Positions 16,865-26,492 are shown, counted from the stretch's first letter. The stretch is DNA of 64,000 bases from Rhizobiaceae bacterium (GCA_023953845.1 JAMLJC010000002.1:558001-622000), one strand, 5' to 3'. The notes: generated from the letters alone by a model not told the origin. Program-made: numbers and translations.

Positions 16865-17071
16865 GATCGTTCCTCATCTTGTCGTAACAGCCGCAGCAAT
16901 GTCAGGCGGCCTATCGGATCATGCACAGATAAGAACGAATTGTTTCGAACAAATGGCGATAAAACCCCATAGGATGGAATTTTTGTTACGCTGCGGAAAC
17001 GTTTGTATGCGAATGAATTCCGCTGTTAAAGCGGGCCGCTCGCCTTGGCTCTCGTTTAAGTCTCGCCCAGC

Positions 17072-19180
17072 TCAGTCGCGATTGCGGCGCGCGGCGCGTT
17101 CCTCACGCGAGCGGCGGCGGGGAGCAGCATCGCCCGCACCATCGACCGATTCCATCACCTTGCGCGGGGGCAGGTTCACCTGCTCGGCAAGTTTCGGGAA
17201 TGGGTCCACCTTGTTCGGCAGCGCCATGGCGTTGACGAAAAGCTGCTGGAAATGCGGCTCCAGCGCCGTCTCGATCTTCTCGATCCGCGATACTTCCTTC
17301 TCGATCTCGCGGCGATGATCGCGGTTGAGCAGCGCCATCAAAGCGCCGGTGCCGGCCGCGTTGCCGACCGCCTTCACTTCGGAAAGATCGCAATCCGGTA
17401 TGAGGCCGAGCACCATCGCGTATTTCGGGTCGATAAAGGAACCGAAAGCGCCGGCGAAACGAATGGTGTCGACGTGTTCGATGCCCTGTTTCTCCATAAG
17501 TAGCTTCACGCCGGCATATAGCGCAGCCTTGGCAAGCTGAATGGCGCGCACGTCGTTCTGCGTGACCGTGATGCGCGGCCCGCCATCCTGCCCTTCGCGG
17601 AGCAGATAGGAGAAGGTGCGGCCGTTCTGGATGATACGCGGACTCCGGGCCGCGAGGCTGCCGTCGACGACGCCGTCCTCCGAGATGATGCCGGAGAGGT
17701 ACATTTCCGCGACCACCTCTATGATCGCCGAGCCGCAGATGCCGGTGACGCCGGTTGCCCTGGCTGCCTCCTCGAACCCTTCATCGTCGGACCATTTGTC
17801 GACACCGATGACGCGGTATTTCGGCTCCAGCGTTGCCGGGTCTATACGGACACGCTCGATTGCGCCCGGCGCGGCGCGCTGGCCTGACGAGATTTCCGCG
17901 CCCTCGAAGGCGGGGCCGGTGGGCGAAGAGGCGGCGACGACGCGATTGCGGTTTCCCAGCACGATCTCGGCATTGGTGCCGACATCGACCAGCAGCATCA
18001 TCTTGTCCTGCCGGTAGGGTCCTTCGGAAAGCGTTGCGCCGGCCGCGTCCGCGCCGACATGGCCGGCAATGCAGGGCAGCATGTAGAGCCTCGCGCCGCG
18101 ATTGACCTCGATATCGATCTCGTGCGCCCAGAACTGGATGGCGCCGGAAAGCGCCAGCGCGAAAGGCGCCTGACCAAGCTCGGTCGGATCGATGCCGAGG
18201 AACAGGTGGTGCATGATCGGATTGGCAACGAACACGGCGTCGAGAATGTCATGCCGGTCGACGCCGCCTTCCGCGCAGACCTTGCCGATCAGCGTGTTGA
18301 CCGCTTCGCGGACAGCCCTGGTCATCGCCTCGCGTCCGTCCGGATTCATCATCACGTAGGAAACGCGGCTCATCAGATCCTCGCCGAAGCGGATCTGCGG
18401 GTTAGACGTACCGGAAGACGCGACGATGCGGCCGGACAGCAGCGAGACCAGATGCATGGCGATCGTCGTCGAGCCGATGTCGCAGGCGATGCCGTAGGCC
18501 TCGTTCTTGAGGCCGGGATAGAGCGCGGTGATGAAGGGCCGCGCCGATTCCATGTCGCGGTGAACGACGGCGGTGACGCCCCATGTTCCCGGCGTCAGTT
18601 CAGGTTGGTCGGGCAGCTTCGTACGCAGGATCTTCTGGAGTTCAGGAATGAGGTATGGCGCAACCAGAAGGTCCTTCCAGTCCCATTCCTTCTCCAAAGC
18701 GGCTTTCAGCCGGTCGAGATCGCCGAGCGGCTTGTGCATGTCGGGTTCCTCGACCTCGACATAGCAAAGCTGCACCGGCGAATTGCGCTCGATGACGCGG
18801 TCGGTCGCCGCCTTGCGCACGACCTGCGCGTTGATGACGGTGTCTTGCGGCACGTCGATGACGAGATCGCCCTGCACTGTGGCCGAGCAGGAGAGGCGGC
18901 GGCCTTCGGGCAGGCCGCGCACGCGCTCGTAGCGCTCCTCCTTCGGACCCTTGGGAGATATGTGGTCGAGCGAGGAGACGATCTTGTGCTTGGCGAAATT
19001 GCCTTCCTGCACCTCGATCTGGCAGCGGCCGCAGGTCGCGCGCCCGCCGCAGACCGATTCCACGTACACGCCCAGCGACCGGGCGGCGTCCAGCAGCGGC
19101 GTACCCACCGGGAAGCGCCCGCGCTTGCCCGAGGGCATGAAGAGGACGAGAGGATCGGTGGGAGGGACGGGAGCGTTCAT
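17072..19180 (-). CDS. RACo-type corrinoid activation protein (2Fe-2S plus ASKHA/DUF4445)
   Basis: 702 residues. Residues 10-105 are a plant-type 2Fe-2S domain with ligands C44-x5-C50-x2-C53 and C98. From about residue 238 an ASKHA ATPase-like domain starts (GIACDIGSTTIAMHL) with a second phosphate motif MLLVDVGTNAEIVLG. RACo proteins use ATP to reduce inactive Co(II) corrinoid proteins back to Co(I). Its partner is probably the corrinoid protein at 25660-26352. It follows the pterin methyltransferase by 11 bp. The last 20 residues, GDAAPRRRSREERAARRNRD, form an Arg-rich tail also seen on four other proteins of the system. Confidence 0.85.
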   Translation of the reverse strand: MNAPVPPTDPLVLFMPSGKRGRFPVGTPLLDAARSLGVYVESVCGGRATCGRCQIEVQEGNFAKHKIVSSLDHISPKGPKEERYERVRGLPEGRRLSCSATVQGDLVIDVPQDTVINAQVVRKAATDRVIERNSPVQLCYVEVEEPDMHKPLGDLDRLKAALEKEWDWKDLLVAPYLIPELQKILRTKLPDQPELTPGTWGVTAVVHRDMESARPFITALYPGLKNEAYGIACDIGSTTIAMHLVSLLSGRIVASSGTSNPQIRFGEDLMSRVSYVMMNPDGREAMTRAVREAVNTLIGKVCAEGGVDRHDILDAVFVANPIMHHLFLGIDPTELGQAPFALALSGAIQFWAHEIDIEVNRGARLYMLPCIAGHVGADAAGATLSEGPYRQDKMMLLVDVGTNAEIVLGNRNRVVAASSPTGPAFEGAEISSGQRAAPGAIERVRIDPATLEPKYRVIGVDKWSDDEGFEEAARATGVTGICGSAIIEVVAEMYLSGIISEDGVVDGSLAARSPRIIQNGRTFSYLLREGQDGGPRITVTQNDVRAIQLAKAALYAGVKLLMEKQGIEHVDTIRFAGAFGSFIDPKYAMVLGLIPDCDLSEVKAVGNAAGTGALMALLNRDHRREIEKEVSRIEKIETALEPHFQQLFVNAMALPNKVDPFPKLAEQVNLPPRKVMESVDGAGDAAPRRRSREERAARRNRD

Positions 19181-19191
19181 ATCAATACTGG

Positions 19192-20163
19192 CTATACCTG
19201 CGCCGTTCGTCTCGCCTCACGCCCACCGCGACGGCGGCCGCCAGCTGCAGCCGAGTCGCCGGGGGCAACGACGGCGACTGGCGGCGGGGCGGCATGCTCG
19301 CCCGGCTTGAAGTCCTTGTAGGTCTTGATCCAGGTCATGCAGTCCTTGTCGGTCCCGGCCAGCACATTGGCGCCGCGCACAGCCTCCATCTCCTGCGGCC
19401 GGCAGGGATTCATGATGGCGGAGGTCATGCCGGCGCCGATCACCATCGGGATGAAGGCAGCGTTGATGCCGTGACGGTGCGGCAGGCCGAAGGAGATGTT
19501 GGAGAGGCCGCAGGTGGTGTTGACCTTCAGCTCATTGCGGAGGCGATAGAGGAGTTGAAAGACCTGACGGCCGGCGTCGCCCAGCGCGCCGATCGGCATG
19601 ACGAGCGGATCGACGACGACGTCCTCCGGCTTGATGCCATGGTCCATGGCGCGTTCGACGATCTTCTTCGCGACGGCAAAGCGGACGTCCGGGTCCATCG
19701 AGATGCCGGTCTCGTCGTTGGAGATGGCGACCACCGGAACGTCGTACTTCTTCACGAGCGGCAGGATCGCCTCGAGCTTCTCCTCCTCGCCGGTGACGGA
19801 ATTGACCAGCGGACGTCCCTTGGCGACCTTTAGGCCTGCCTCGATGGCGGCGGTAACGGAAGAGTCGATGGAAAGCGGCAGGTCCACGAGCCCTTGTACG
19901 ATCTCCAGCGTCTGTACCAGAAGGCCGGGCTCGGTCGCGTTCGGGTCGACAGCGGTGACGCCTGCATTGACGTCCAGCATGGTCGCGCCGGCCGCGGCTT
20001 GCTCCAGCGCGTCCTTTATCACGGTCTCGAAATTGCCGGCCTGCATTTCCGCCGCCAGCTTCTTGCGGCCGGTTGGGTTGATGCGCTCGCCGATCACACA
20101 AAAGGGCTGATCGAAGCCAATGACGATTTCGCGGGTCGCCGATGCGACGATCGTGCGGGTCAT
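19192..20163 (-). CDS. Methyltetrahydrofolate:corrinoid methyltransferase (MtgA/AcsE-like)
   Basis: 323 residues. A pterin-binding TIM barrel fills residues 10-285, with GERINPTGR, MLDVNAGV and LSIDSSV as the family's folate-contacting segments and GLSNISFGLPHR near the end. In glycine-betaine systems the MtgA homologue moves methyl from the corrinoid protein to THF. After the barrel there is an Ala/Pro linker and an Arg/Gly tail, GGRRRGGREARRTAQV, not needed for the fold. A strong TAGGAG site precedes the ATG, and a 22-bp palindrome lies 15 bp upstream, so this gene and the RACo gene can be transcribed on their own. Confidence 0.85.
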   Translation of the reverse strand: MTRTIVASATREIVIGFDQPFCVIGERINPTGRKKLAAEMQAGNFETVIKDALEQAAAGATMLDVNAGVTAVDPNATEPGLLVQTLEIVQGLVDLPLSIDSSVTAAIEAGLKVAKGRPLVNSVTGEEEKLEAILPLVKKYDVPVVAISNDETGISMDPDVRFAVAKKIVERAMDHGIKPEDVVVDPLVMPIGALGDAGRQVFQLLYRLRNELKVNTTCGLSNISFGLPHRHGINAAFIPMVIGAGMTSAIMNPCRPQEMEAVRGANVLAGTDKDCMTWIKTYKDFKPGEHAAPPPVAVVAPGDSAAAGGRRRGGREARRTAQV

Positions 20164-20177
20164 ATATCTCTCCTAGT

Positions 20178-20199
20178 GATATAAAGACTTCTTTATATC
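20178..20199 (-). promoter_or_regulatory. Palindromic operator before the pterin methyltransferase
   Basis: GATATAAAGA-CT-TCTTTATATC is a perfect 10-bp inverted repeat with a 2-bp spacer. The same element, with one mismatch in one arm, precedes bmt at 36236-36257. The form resembles sites of ArsR-type SahR regulators that sense S-adenosylhomocysteine and control methionine-cycle genes; that identity is from memory and inferred. Confidence 0.75.
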
Positions 20200-20214
20200 G
20201 TTATCTGAAGCCGA

Positions 20215-21333
20215 TCAAGCGGCCGGCGCATCCTGATGCGCCGACTTCACCATGTCGACCTGGGTTTCCGTGACATTGTCATGCAGTAGGTGGCCAAGGC
20301 GTTCGGCGACCAGCTTGTCGTCCGCGCGAACCTCGCGCTTCCAGGGCTGGCGGCCTTTCAGCACACCTGATTCATCGACGATCTCGGCGACGTATTCCTC
20401 CTGACGGTAGGCCATCACATGGACGCCGGAAACGCCGGGGATTTCCTTCACCTCGTTGATGATGTCGATGCAGAGCTGCTTGCCTTCCTTCTTCTGGTCC
20501 TGCGCGCCCTCAAGCCGCTTGATGACGGCGTCTGGAATATGGATGCCGGGCACGTTGGAACGAATCCATTTCGCCGTCTTCGCCGAGGCGAGGGGGCCGA
20601 CGCCGACAAGGATGAACACCTTCTCGGTGTGCCCCAGGTCGCGCGCCTTCTGCATGAAGGTTCTGAACATCGGCACGTCGAAGCAATACTGGCTCTGCAC
20701 GAACTGCGCGCCGGCGGCGATCTTCTTGCCAAGATGGATGGGGCGAAAATCATAGGGCGGCGCGAACGGGTTGATCGCCGCGCCAAGGAACAGTTTCGGC
20801 GGCGTCGTCAGCTTTCGGCCCGACAGGAATTTCCCGTTGTCGCGCATGATGCGGATCGTCTCCAGCAGCGACATGGAATCGAGATCGAAGACGGGCTTCG
20901 CGCCGGGCTGGTCGCCGGCCTGCACGCCGTCGCCGGTCAGGCAGAGGATATTAGCGACGCCCATGGCCGCGCCGCCAAGCACGTCGCCCTGGATGGCGAT
21001 GCGGTTCTTGTCGCGGCAGGCGATCTGCATGACGGGCGCGTAACCCATGCGCGTCAGCAGCGCGCAGATGCCGACCGAGGACATATGGCAGTTGGCGCCG
21101 GACGCATCGACGGCGTTGATGGCGTCGACCCAGCCGTCGAACACTTTTGCGCGGTTGTAGACGTCTTCGGGGTCGGCGCTGTCCGGAGGGTTGAGTTCGG
21201 TCGTCACCGCAAATTCGCCGCGCCTCAGCACTCGTTCCAGCCTGCCGCGGGAGGTGTGGCCGGGCAGGGGTTCCAGCGGCAGGTGGACGCCGGCCGGATT
21301 CTCGTCGATCTGGAAAGGCCGGGGGCCGGTCAT
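20215..21333 (-). CDS. MetF-like methylenetetrahydrofolate reductase
   Basis: 372 residues. Starts MTGPRPFQIDENPAG; ATG at 21333 overlaps the MetV-like stop by 4 bp. The fold is the MTHFR barrel: FAVTTELNPPDSAD carries the first-strand Glu, NILCLTGDG the flavin-binding Asp, and GAQFVQSQYCFD the folate-contacting loop. In this context the enzyme most likely runs in the oxidative direction, turning methyl-THF from the corrinoid pathway into methylene-THF. It lacks the long C-terminal regulatory domain of eukaryotic enzymes. Pairing with a MetV-like zinc/iron-sulfur subunit is known in acetogens. Confidence 0.85.
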   Translation of the reverse strand: MTGPRPFQIDENPAGVHLPLEPLPGHTSRGRLERVLRRGEFAVTTELNPPDSADPEDVYNRAKVFDGWVDAINAVDASGANCHMSSVGICALLTRMGYAPVMQIACRDKNRIAIQGDVLGGAAMGVANILCLTGDGVQAGDQPGAKPVFDLDSMSLLETIRIMRDNGKFLSGRKLTTPPKLFLGAAINPFAPPYDFRPIHLGKKIAAGAQFVQSQYCFDVPMFRTFMQKARDLGHTEKVFILVGVGPLASAKTAKWIRSNVPGIHIPDAVIKRLEGAQDQKKEGKQLCIDIINEVKEIPGVSGVHVMAYRQEEYVAEIVDESGVLKGRQPWKREVRADDKLVAERLGHLLHDNVTETQVDMVKSAHQDAPAA

Positions 21334-21983
21334 GCGTTCGCCCCGTTGCGCGCAGCTTCCTTCTCGGCCGCCGCGAGCGCCGTGACCCTCAGCCATGCGG
21401 AGGTTTCGCGCAACGACTGATCGACCGGCTTCTGCACGGCAAGAATCCTGTCGCCATGCACCATGTTGCGCGAGCCCTCCCAGGCCTTGACCCAGACGCA
21501 GGGCATATCGGGCTCGACCTCGCAATTGCCATTTGCGCGCACACCGCCGCAGGGGCCGTTGCGCAACTGCTTCGGACAGTTCATCGGGCAGGACATGCCG
21601 GTCGAAGACAGGATGCACTGGCCGCACATGCGGCAGTCGAACATGAAGCCCTTGACGCGCTTCTCGACGAACTTCACCGGCGCCTCGACGCGACTGTAGC
21701 CGATGCCCTTCCAGATCGGATGCAGCAGCAGAAAGGCGTCGGCGAACTTCGAATAGAACCATTCCAGCGCGCGGCTGTGGCGGATCGACCAGAGCCGTAC
21801 GGCGAAGGAGCGCTGTATGCGGCGCTGCGGCGACACGTCCGCTGGCTTGTAATCGCTTTTCGGGGCCGTCTTCTTGACGATGGTCGCCTGCGTCACGCCT
21901 CCCGCCGCGGAGGGCGGAATGGTTTCAGGAGCGGCGCTCGCGGGCCCTTTTGCCGTTGTCGGGATCGGCTGGGTATCAGACAT
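21330..21983 (-). CDS. MetV-like protein (MTHFR C-terminal domain family)
   Basis: 217 residues from ATG 21983. The first 60 residues are Ala/Pro/Thr-rich and likely disordered. The C-terminal half has a dense Cys cluster: FDCRMCGQC, SCPMNCPK, GPCGG, NCE and MPC, which fits the MTHFR_C (PF12225) family that binds zinc or an iron-sulfur cluster. In acetogens MetV partners MetF and links it to electron carriers. The gene overlaps MetF by 4 bp and the upstream PF13769 gene by 8 bp, so the three are made together. An in-frame upstream ATG (22040) would lengthen the disordered part. Confidence 0.8.
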   Translation of the reverse strand: MSDTQPIPTTAKGPASAAPETIPPSAAGGVTQATIVKKTAPKSDYKPADVSPQRRIQRSFAVRLWSIRHSRALEWFYSKFADAFLLLHPIWKGIGYSRVEAPVKFVEKRVKGFMFDCRMCGQCILSSTGMSCPMNCPKQLRNGPCGGVRANGNCEVEPDMPCVWVKAWEGSRNMVHGDRILAVQKPVDQSLRETSAWLRVTALAAAEKEAARNGANA

Positions 21984-22278
21984 CTTCCTTGCCGCCGGAT
22001 TTCGCGAGAGCGACAAGCCGCTCCCGGTCGTATTGTGCATCGATACTGGCCGCCGCCTTTTCCGCTTCGGCCTCGAGGTCGTCGCCTACCGCAACGGGGC
22101 TCGCCTTTCGCCACTCGGCGAGATAGGCGTCGGTTTCCGCGGCCCCGGACCGCATCGCGGCCATGTCGATGGCCTCGGTGAAGCGCAGCGGAAGCTCCCG
22201 CTTGGCGCTCTGGCGGCCTTTCTTCACGATCACCTGGGCAGGAATGTCGCGCCAGTAGACGACAATCAGATCGGCCAT
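21976..22278 (-). CDS. PF13769 'virulence factor' domain protein
   Basis: 100 residues, starting MADLIVVYWRDIPAQVIVKK. This short domain was once named virulence factor, but in alphaproteobacteria it travels with MetF/MetV-like and methyltransferase genes, as here. It has one beta-alpha-beta-like unit with conserved W-R-D-I-P and a charged C-terminal helix. No catalytic motif can be seen. The 8-bp overlap with the MetV-like gene suggests a small subunit of the MetF-MetV complex, but that is only context. ATG 22287 is an alternative start. Confidence 0.75.
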   Translation of the reverse strand: MADLIVVYWRDIPAQVIVKKGRQSAKRELPLRFTEAIDMAAMRSGAAETDAYLAEWRKASPVAVGDDLEAEAEKAAASIDAQYDRERLVALAKSGGKEDV

Positions 22279-22414
22279 TTGCAGCACTCTTTCTCGATGT
22301 TTGAGTTTTGATGGAAGCCGGATCGGCCTGCTTGTTGTCGGACGACGCGCGGGCCTTCAAAAACGACAGGAGACGATGTCGCGGATGGGCGATCGCATGG
22401 CGGTCTCGCTGCGC

Positions 22415-23176
22415 TTACCAGACGCCCTTCGTCAGACCGGTCCAGAGATAGCGCCAGATCGTCGGATGATACCAGAGATGCGACGGCAGGTCCGAAGGCA
22501 CTGTCGTCAACCGACCGGCAAGGGCATCCTCTGCCGCCTTGATGCAGATGTCGCGAGACATGGCGGCCTGCCGGAACGCATAGGTCATGAAGTTGTCGTC
22601 CGATGCAGGCCTGCCGCGCACTTGATAGAGTGTGCCACCCGTATCCACGCCAGCGTCGACCAGATGTACCGTTCCGCCGAAATTCTCCGGATCGCCGTTG
22701 GCGAGCGCCCAGTAGCCGCCATTCATGCCGCGGTATTTCGGGTTTATGCCGGCATGATAGTTGATGATCGGGCAGGGCATGGCGCCGAGCATTTCCGCCT
22801 TCATGATGCGACACCCGACCAGAAACAGAAGGTCGGGTTTCAGCTGCTCGACAGCCTCGCGGAATTCAGGCCCATTGACGGACGGGACTCGGACGATCGA
22901 TTGGCCCGCCACGGGCTCCGGCCGCAGCCGGTTTTCCGCGATCATTCCGGCGATCCGCCCCTTGAGCAACTTTTTTGCCAACACGGTCCAGACCATCATG
23001 GCGGTCTGACCTGCCGCGTTGACATAGCCGAATTTCCGGACGCGCCGCCTGATGAGAGCTGAGCGTGGTTCACCGTCTTCCAGAACGACATCGATCGGCC
23101 CGAAGCGCCCGATCAGCGCGTTTGCAATGATCCACGGATGCGGCCCGCCTGCCGTGACAAGGACGATCTTCTGCAT
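22415..23176 (-). CDS. Formyltransferase-family protein
   Basis: 253 residues. The fold is that of N10-formyl-THF-dependent transferases: the catalytic triad region reads IINYHAGINPKYRG (Asn and His) with the Asp in LVDAGVDTGGTL. The N-terminus MQKIVLVTAGGPHPWIIANA differs from Fmt and PurN, and there is no Fmt C-terminal domain. It may formylate an amino-sugar or act on another formyl-folate product. Being inside a THF-based one-carbon cluster and next to ExoD, both a folate and a surface-polysaccharide role are possible. Confidence 0.75.
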   Translation of the reverse strand: MQKIVLVTAGGPHPWIIANALIGRFGPIDVVLEDGEPRSALIRRRVRKFGYVNAAGQTAMMVWTVLAKKLLKGRIAGMIAENRLRPEPVAGQSIVRVPSVNGPEFREAVEQLKPDLLFLVGCRIMKAEMLGAMPCPIINYHAGINPKYRGMNGGYWALANGDPENFGGTVHLVDAGVDTGGTLYQVRGRPASDDNFMTYAFRQAAMSRDICIKAAEDALAGRLTTVPSDLPSHLWYHPTIWRYLWTGLTKGVW

Positions 23177-23238
23177 GCCCAGCCCAATGTTCAGGAGCCG
23201 CGAGCGTAAGCAGGAAACCTTAACGTCCCTTGCCCGGC

Positions 23239-23895
23239 CTAGAAGATGCCGAAGACGGCATGTGTGATGAAACCGGCGGTGCTGACCACCACGCCGATCA
23301 CGGCGAGTGCAGCGATGCCGACGATCCCGCCGGCAACGAGGAGCAAACCGTCGCGCTCCGACACGGCCAGCCCAAGCAGAGCGGTGGCGCAGGCCGGCAG
23401 CCAGTTGCCCAGAGGGATGGGCAGGGTGACGATCACGCCGAGGAAGAGCGTGACGAGGCCGATGAAGCGGTCCCCGTGGCGACGCCAGAACGGCCAGTAG
23501 CGCGGCCTGATGACGCGCTCCAGCCGCACGAGACGCGGAATCACCCAGAGCATGAGCTTGCGGAACTGCTCGGGCGAGATCGACTTGTCCATGAGGAAGC
23601 GCGGCAGCCAGGCGCGTTCGCTGCCGTAGGCCATCTGCGCGGAAATGATGATCAGCGGAAGGCCGAGAAAGGCGGAAGCCGGTGGGGGCAGGGGAATCAT
23701 GTTGATGGCGGCGAAGAACACCAGAAGTCCGGCGAAGCCGCGGTCGCCGAGGGCGTCGCGGATCGCGCGGAGCGATACCGGGCCGCTGTTTTCCTCCATC
23801 ATTTCGGCAAAGACCTGCGAGAGGCGGCGAGGCCGTCGCTTCGCGGGCGCCCCCTCGATCTGCCCGTCGTCAAATCCGCGCATTTCCTGTCTCAT
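23239..23895 (-). CDS. ExoD family membrane protein
   Basis: 218 residues with four or five hydrophobic segments. The conserved ExoD pattern is present: LRDALGDRGF-like text (IRDALGDRGFAGLLVFFAAI), INMIPLPPPASAFLGLPLI, and LPIPLGNWLPA near the C-terminus. In Sinorhizobium ExoD affects exopolysaccharide production and alkali tolerance. The N-terminal 25 residues are polar and hold AKRRPRR. It lies between the formyltransferase and DUF4893 genes on the same strand with gaps of 60-110 bp, so operon membership is uncertain. Confidence 0.8.
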   Translation of the reverse strand: MRQEMRGFDDGQIEGAPAKRRPRRLSQVFAEMMEENSGPVSLRAIRDALGDRGFAGLLVFFAAINMIPLPPPASAFLGLPLIIISAQMAYGSERAWLPRFLMDKSISPEQFRKLMLWVIPRLVRLERVIRPRYWPFWRRHGDRFIGLVTLFLGVIVTLPIPLGNWLPACATALLGLAVSERDGLLLVAGGIVGIAALAVIGVVVSTAGFITHAVFGIF

Positions 23896-24001
23896 GACAG
23901 AGTTCCCCCGCGCATCTGCGCGATATGGGCATTGTGGCGATCAGGGGTTAAGCCTTGATGACGCACACGAAAAGGTTGTGTGGCCCGACGACGCAACCGG
24001 G

Positions 24002-24577
24002 TCAGCGGCGGAATTCAAGGATATCCAGCTTCGATTCATAGTAGGGCAGCGGCAGTTCGATGCGCCATTCCTTCTGCCCGGTGCGGAAAGCATAGCCGAC
24101 CTGATCGGTTTCGGGGCCGCTGGCGTAGGGTTTCGGCTTCTCGTCATTCACATATTGCGAGCCGAGATAAATCAGCCGCCGCTCATTCTCGTCGTAGAAG
24201 CGGCCCGTGGTGCGCTGCGACCCGCTGATCTTCTCCAGCTTCCAGCCGGAACCGTCGTCGGTGACCCGGCACTTGAACCAGCCATAGATGACAAGGGGCA
24301 ACTGACCGCCGATCTTGATCGTGCGGCATTGCCAGTTGCCGGTCATGTCGAAGTTCCGGAAAGTCTGCACCCGTTTCGCGAGGATCGTCTCCAGTTGCGC
24401 GACCTCGTTAGCTTCACCGCCGCGCCGGGCTTCCGCGATCGCCAGTTCCCGCGTCTGGGCGTAATTGTTGAGGCGGATGCGGTCGGCCGGCGTGATAAGT
24501 TTGTCGACGACGCCGTCAGCCGACGCTGCGGAGGGCAGCACGACCAGCAGAGCGAAAAGGCATGCGCGCAGCTTCAT
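24002..24577 (-). CDS. DUF4893 exported protein
   Basis: 191 residues with a clear signal peptide (MKLRACLFALLVVLPSAASA). The mature part begins DGVVDKLITPADRIRLNNYA and contains WQCRTIKIGG and WFKCRVTDDGSGW, the repeated W-x-C-R pattern of the family, which suggests a disulfide-stabilised beta fold in the periplasm. Function unknown. It starts 34 bp after the DUF1638 gene, so the two may share a transcript. Confidence 0.75.
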   Translation of the reverse strand: MKLRACLFALLVVLPSAASADGVVDKLITPADRIRLNNYAQTRELAIAEARRGGEANEVAQLETILAKRVQTFRNFDMTGNWQCRTIKIGGQLPLVIYGWFKCRVTDDGSGWKLEKISGSQRTTGRFYDENERRLIYLGSQYVNDEKPKPYASGPETDQVGYAFRTGQKEWRIELPLPYYESKLDILEFRR

Positions 24578-24611
24578 TCGACCTCCGTCTCTCAGCCGAA
24601 GCGCTTCGCCT

Positions 24612-25244
24612 TCAGGCTGCGTTTTTGGCGATGCCGGTCAGCGCAGGAACCAGATCGCCATATCCGGTGAACCGCCGCTCGTAGTTCAACCCCAGCAACG
24701 CTGCGGCGTCTTCCGCGACCTTGTCGAGCGCGGGATCATCCGTTTGGGCAAGGTAGACGAGTTTCTCGTAATTGCCGAAATAGTCCGGAATAAGTTCGGG
24801 ATGACGGTCGAGGCCGAGCGGCCGGATGAAAAAAGCGTCGAACTGCCGGCACAAGAAGTCGGTCATGTAAAAGCAGAGCATGTCCGCGTCGCCGGACGCC
24901 TCGAAGGCCTCCAGCTTCTGATAGAAGGCGAAGCAGTGCGGGCCCCCGACGCGCTCGACGCCGTGCTTTTCCAGCACCTTGTCCAGCATGCCACCGGTGC
25001 CGCAATCCGCGTAGCCCGCAAAGATGCGCTGATATCCAGCGGCTCTGGCTTCGGCGATCGCCTTCTCCATCGCCGGCGCGATGCGGTCCGGATAGAAGTG
25101 AAACTCGGCCGGAAGGCAGGTGAGATCGATATGGTCGAGGCGATAGGCCGTCTTCACCGCCAGAATCTCGCGCGCCAGCATGCCACAGGCGATCACGCGC
25201 AGCCTGCTCTGCTTACCGCTATTGTCGTCGTGCCTCTCGGCCAT
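24612..25244 (-). CDS. DUF1638 protein of the methyl-transfer cluster
   Basis: 210 residues; GGGAG lies 4 bp before the ATG. DUF1638 proteins have a conserved Cys-rich pattern seen here as VIACGMLA, AGYADCGTGG, PHCFAFY and CFYMTDFLCRQFD, which could bind a metal. The family is found with corrinoid-dependent methyltransferases in archaea and proteobacteria. Possible jobs are a metallochaperone or corrinoid-handling protein; no reaction is established that I know of. The N-terminus MAERHDDNSGKQSR is polar and disordered. Confidence 0.75.
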   Translation of the reverse strand: MAERHDDNSGKQSRLRVIACGMLAREILAVKTAYRLDHIDLTCLPAEFHFYPDRIAPAMEKAIAEARAAGYQRIFAGYADCGTGGMLDKVLEKHGVERVGGPHCFAFYQKLEAFEASGDADMLCFYMTDFLCRQFDAFFIRPLGLDRHPELIPDYFGNYEKLVYLAQTDDPALDKVAEDAAALLGLNYERRFTGYGDLVPALTGIAKNAA

Positions 25245-25305
25245 GGAACTCCCGAGCCTGCCGCTCGTTACACGCGGACATTATTCGATAAGGGAGACAC
25301 CGTCC

Positions 25306-25440
25306 ATGAAGCTCGCTCGTATCGGTCCGATAGCGGTGCTCATCTGCGCCATTTTCGCAGCGTCCTGTGCCAATACGGTGCGTGGCGTCGGTAAGGACGT
25401 CAGAGCCACGGCTGATGCCGTGGAGGACTCCGTCGAATAG
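25306..25440 (+). CDS. Entericidin A/B-like lipoprotein
   Basis: 44 residues with AGGGAG before the ATG. Signal sequence MKLARIGPIAVLICAIFAASC ends in a lipobox-like AAS|C, followed by ANTVRGVGKDVRATADAVED, the entericidin pattern of a short amphipathic helix. These small lipoproteins sit at the envelope and are often stress induced. It is divergent from DUF1638. Confidence 0.8.
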   Translation: MKLARIGPIAVLICAIFAASCANTVRGVGKDVRATADAVEDSVE

Positions 25441-25520
25441 CGGCAGCCTCTGGCAGCAAGCCGGGAGGCGAAAACGGGCGGGTGACGTTCTTTCTCCAGC
25501 CGATGCAATGGAGAGCCGGA

Positions 25521-25640
25521 ATGTCACTCCTCGTTTTTCGCGCCTTTCCCGTCGTCCTCGTCATGGCTGGCGCCGCATCCTGCCAGTCGACAGACACCGC
25601 ATCGCGGTCCACGGACCAGAAAGCGGGCAATGGCTACTGA
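25521..25640 (+). CDS. Second tiny lipoprotein, 39 residues
   Basis: ATG 25521 to TGA 25638-25640, with GGAGAG 6 bp upstream. MSLLVFRAFPVVLVMAGAAS is a lipoprotein-type signal followed by Cys 21 and a short Ser/Thr-rich mature tail of 18 residues. It follows the entericidin-like gene by 80 bp on the same strand and ends 19 bp from the convergent corrinoid gene. No family recognised; it may be an entericidin-like partner. Confidence 0.55.
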   Translation: MSLLVFRAFPVVLVMAGAASCQSTDTASRSTDQKAGNGY

Positions 25641-25659
25641 GCCGACATGCTCGGCGCCG

Positions 25660-26352
<693 letters not shown>

Positions 26353-26492
26353 GCTGCACTCCTGCTGGGCCGCGACCGTTGCCTGCGCAGACCTTCGTGT
26401 CTGCACCCATAGGTATCGCGCGGCCCGACAAAGCCATAGCCGATTTGCGACTTCGCACAATAGGAAAGCGACCGGAAACATGGCGGCGTGCT

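Noticed and set aside
18059..19321. Plus-strand open frame opposite the RACo gene
   Set aside because: Antisense shadow without a ribosome site; the minus strand has 2Fe-2S and ASKHA motifs.
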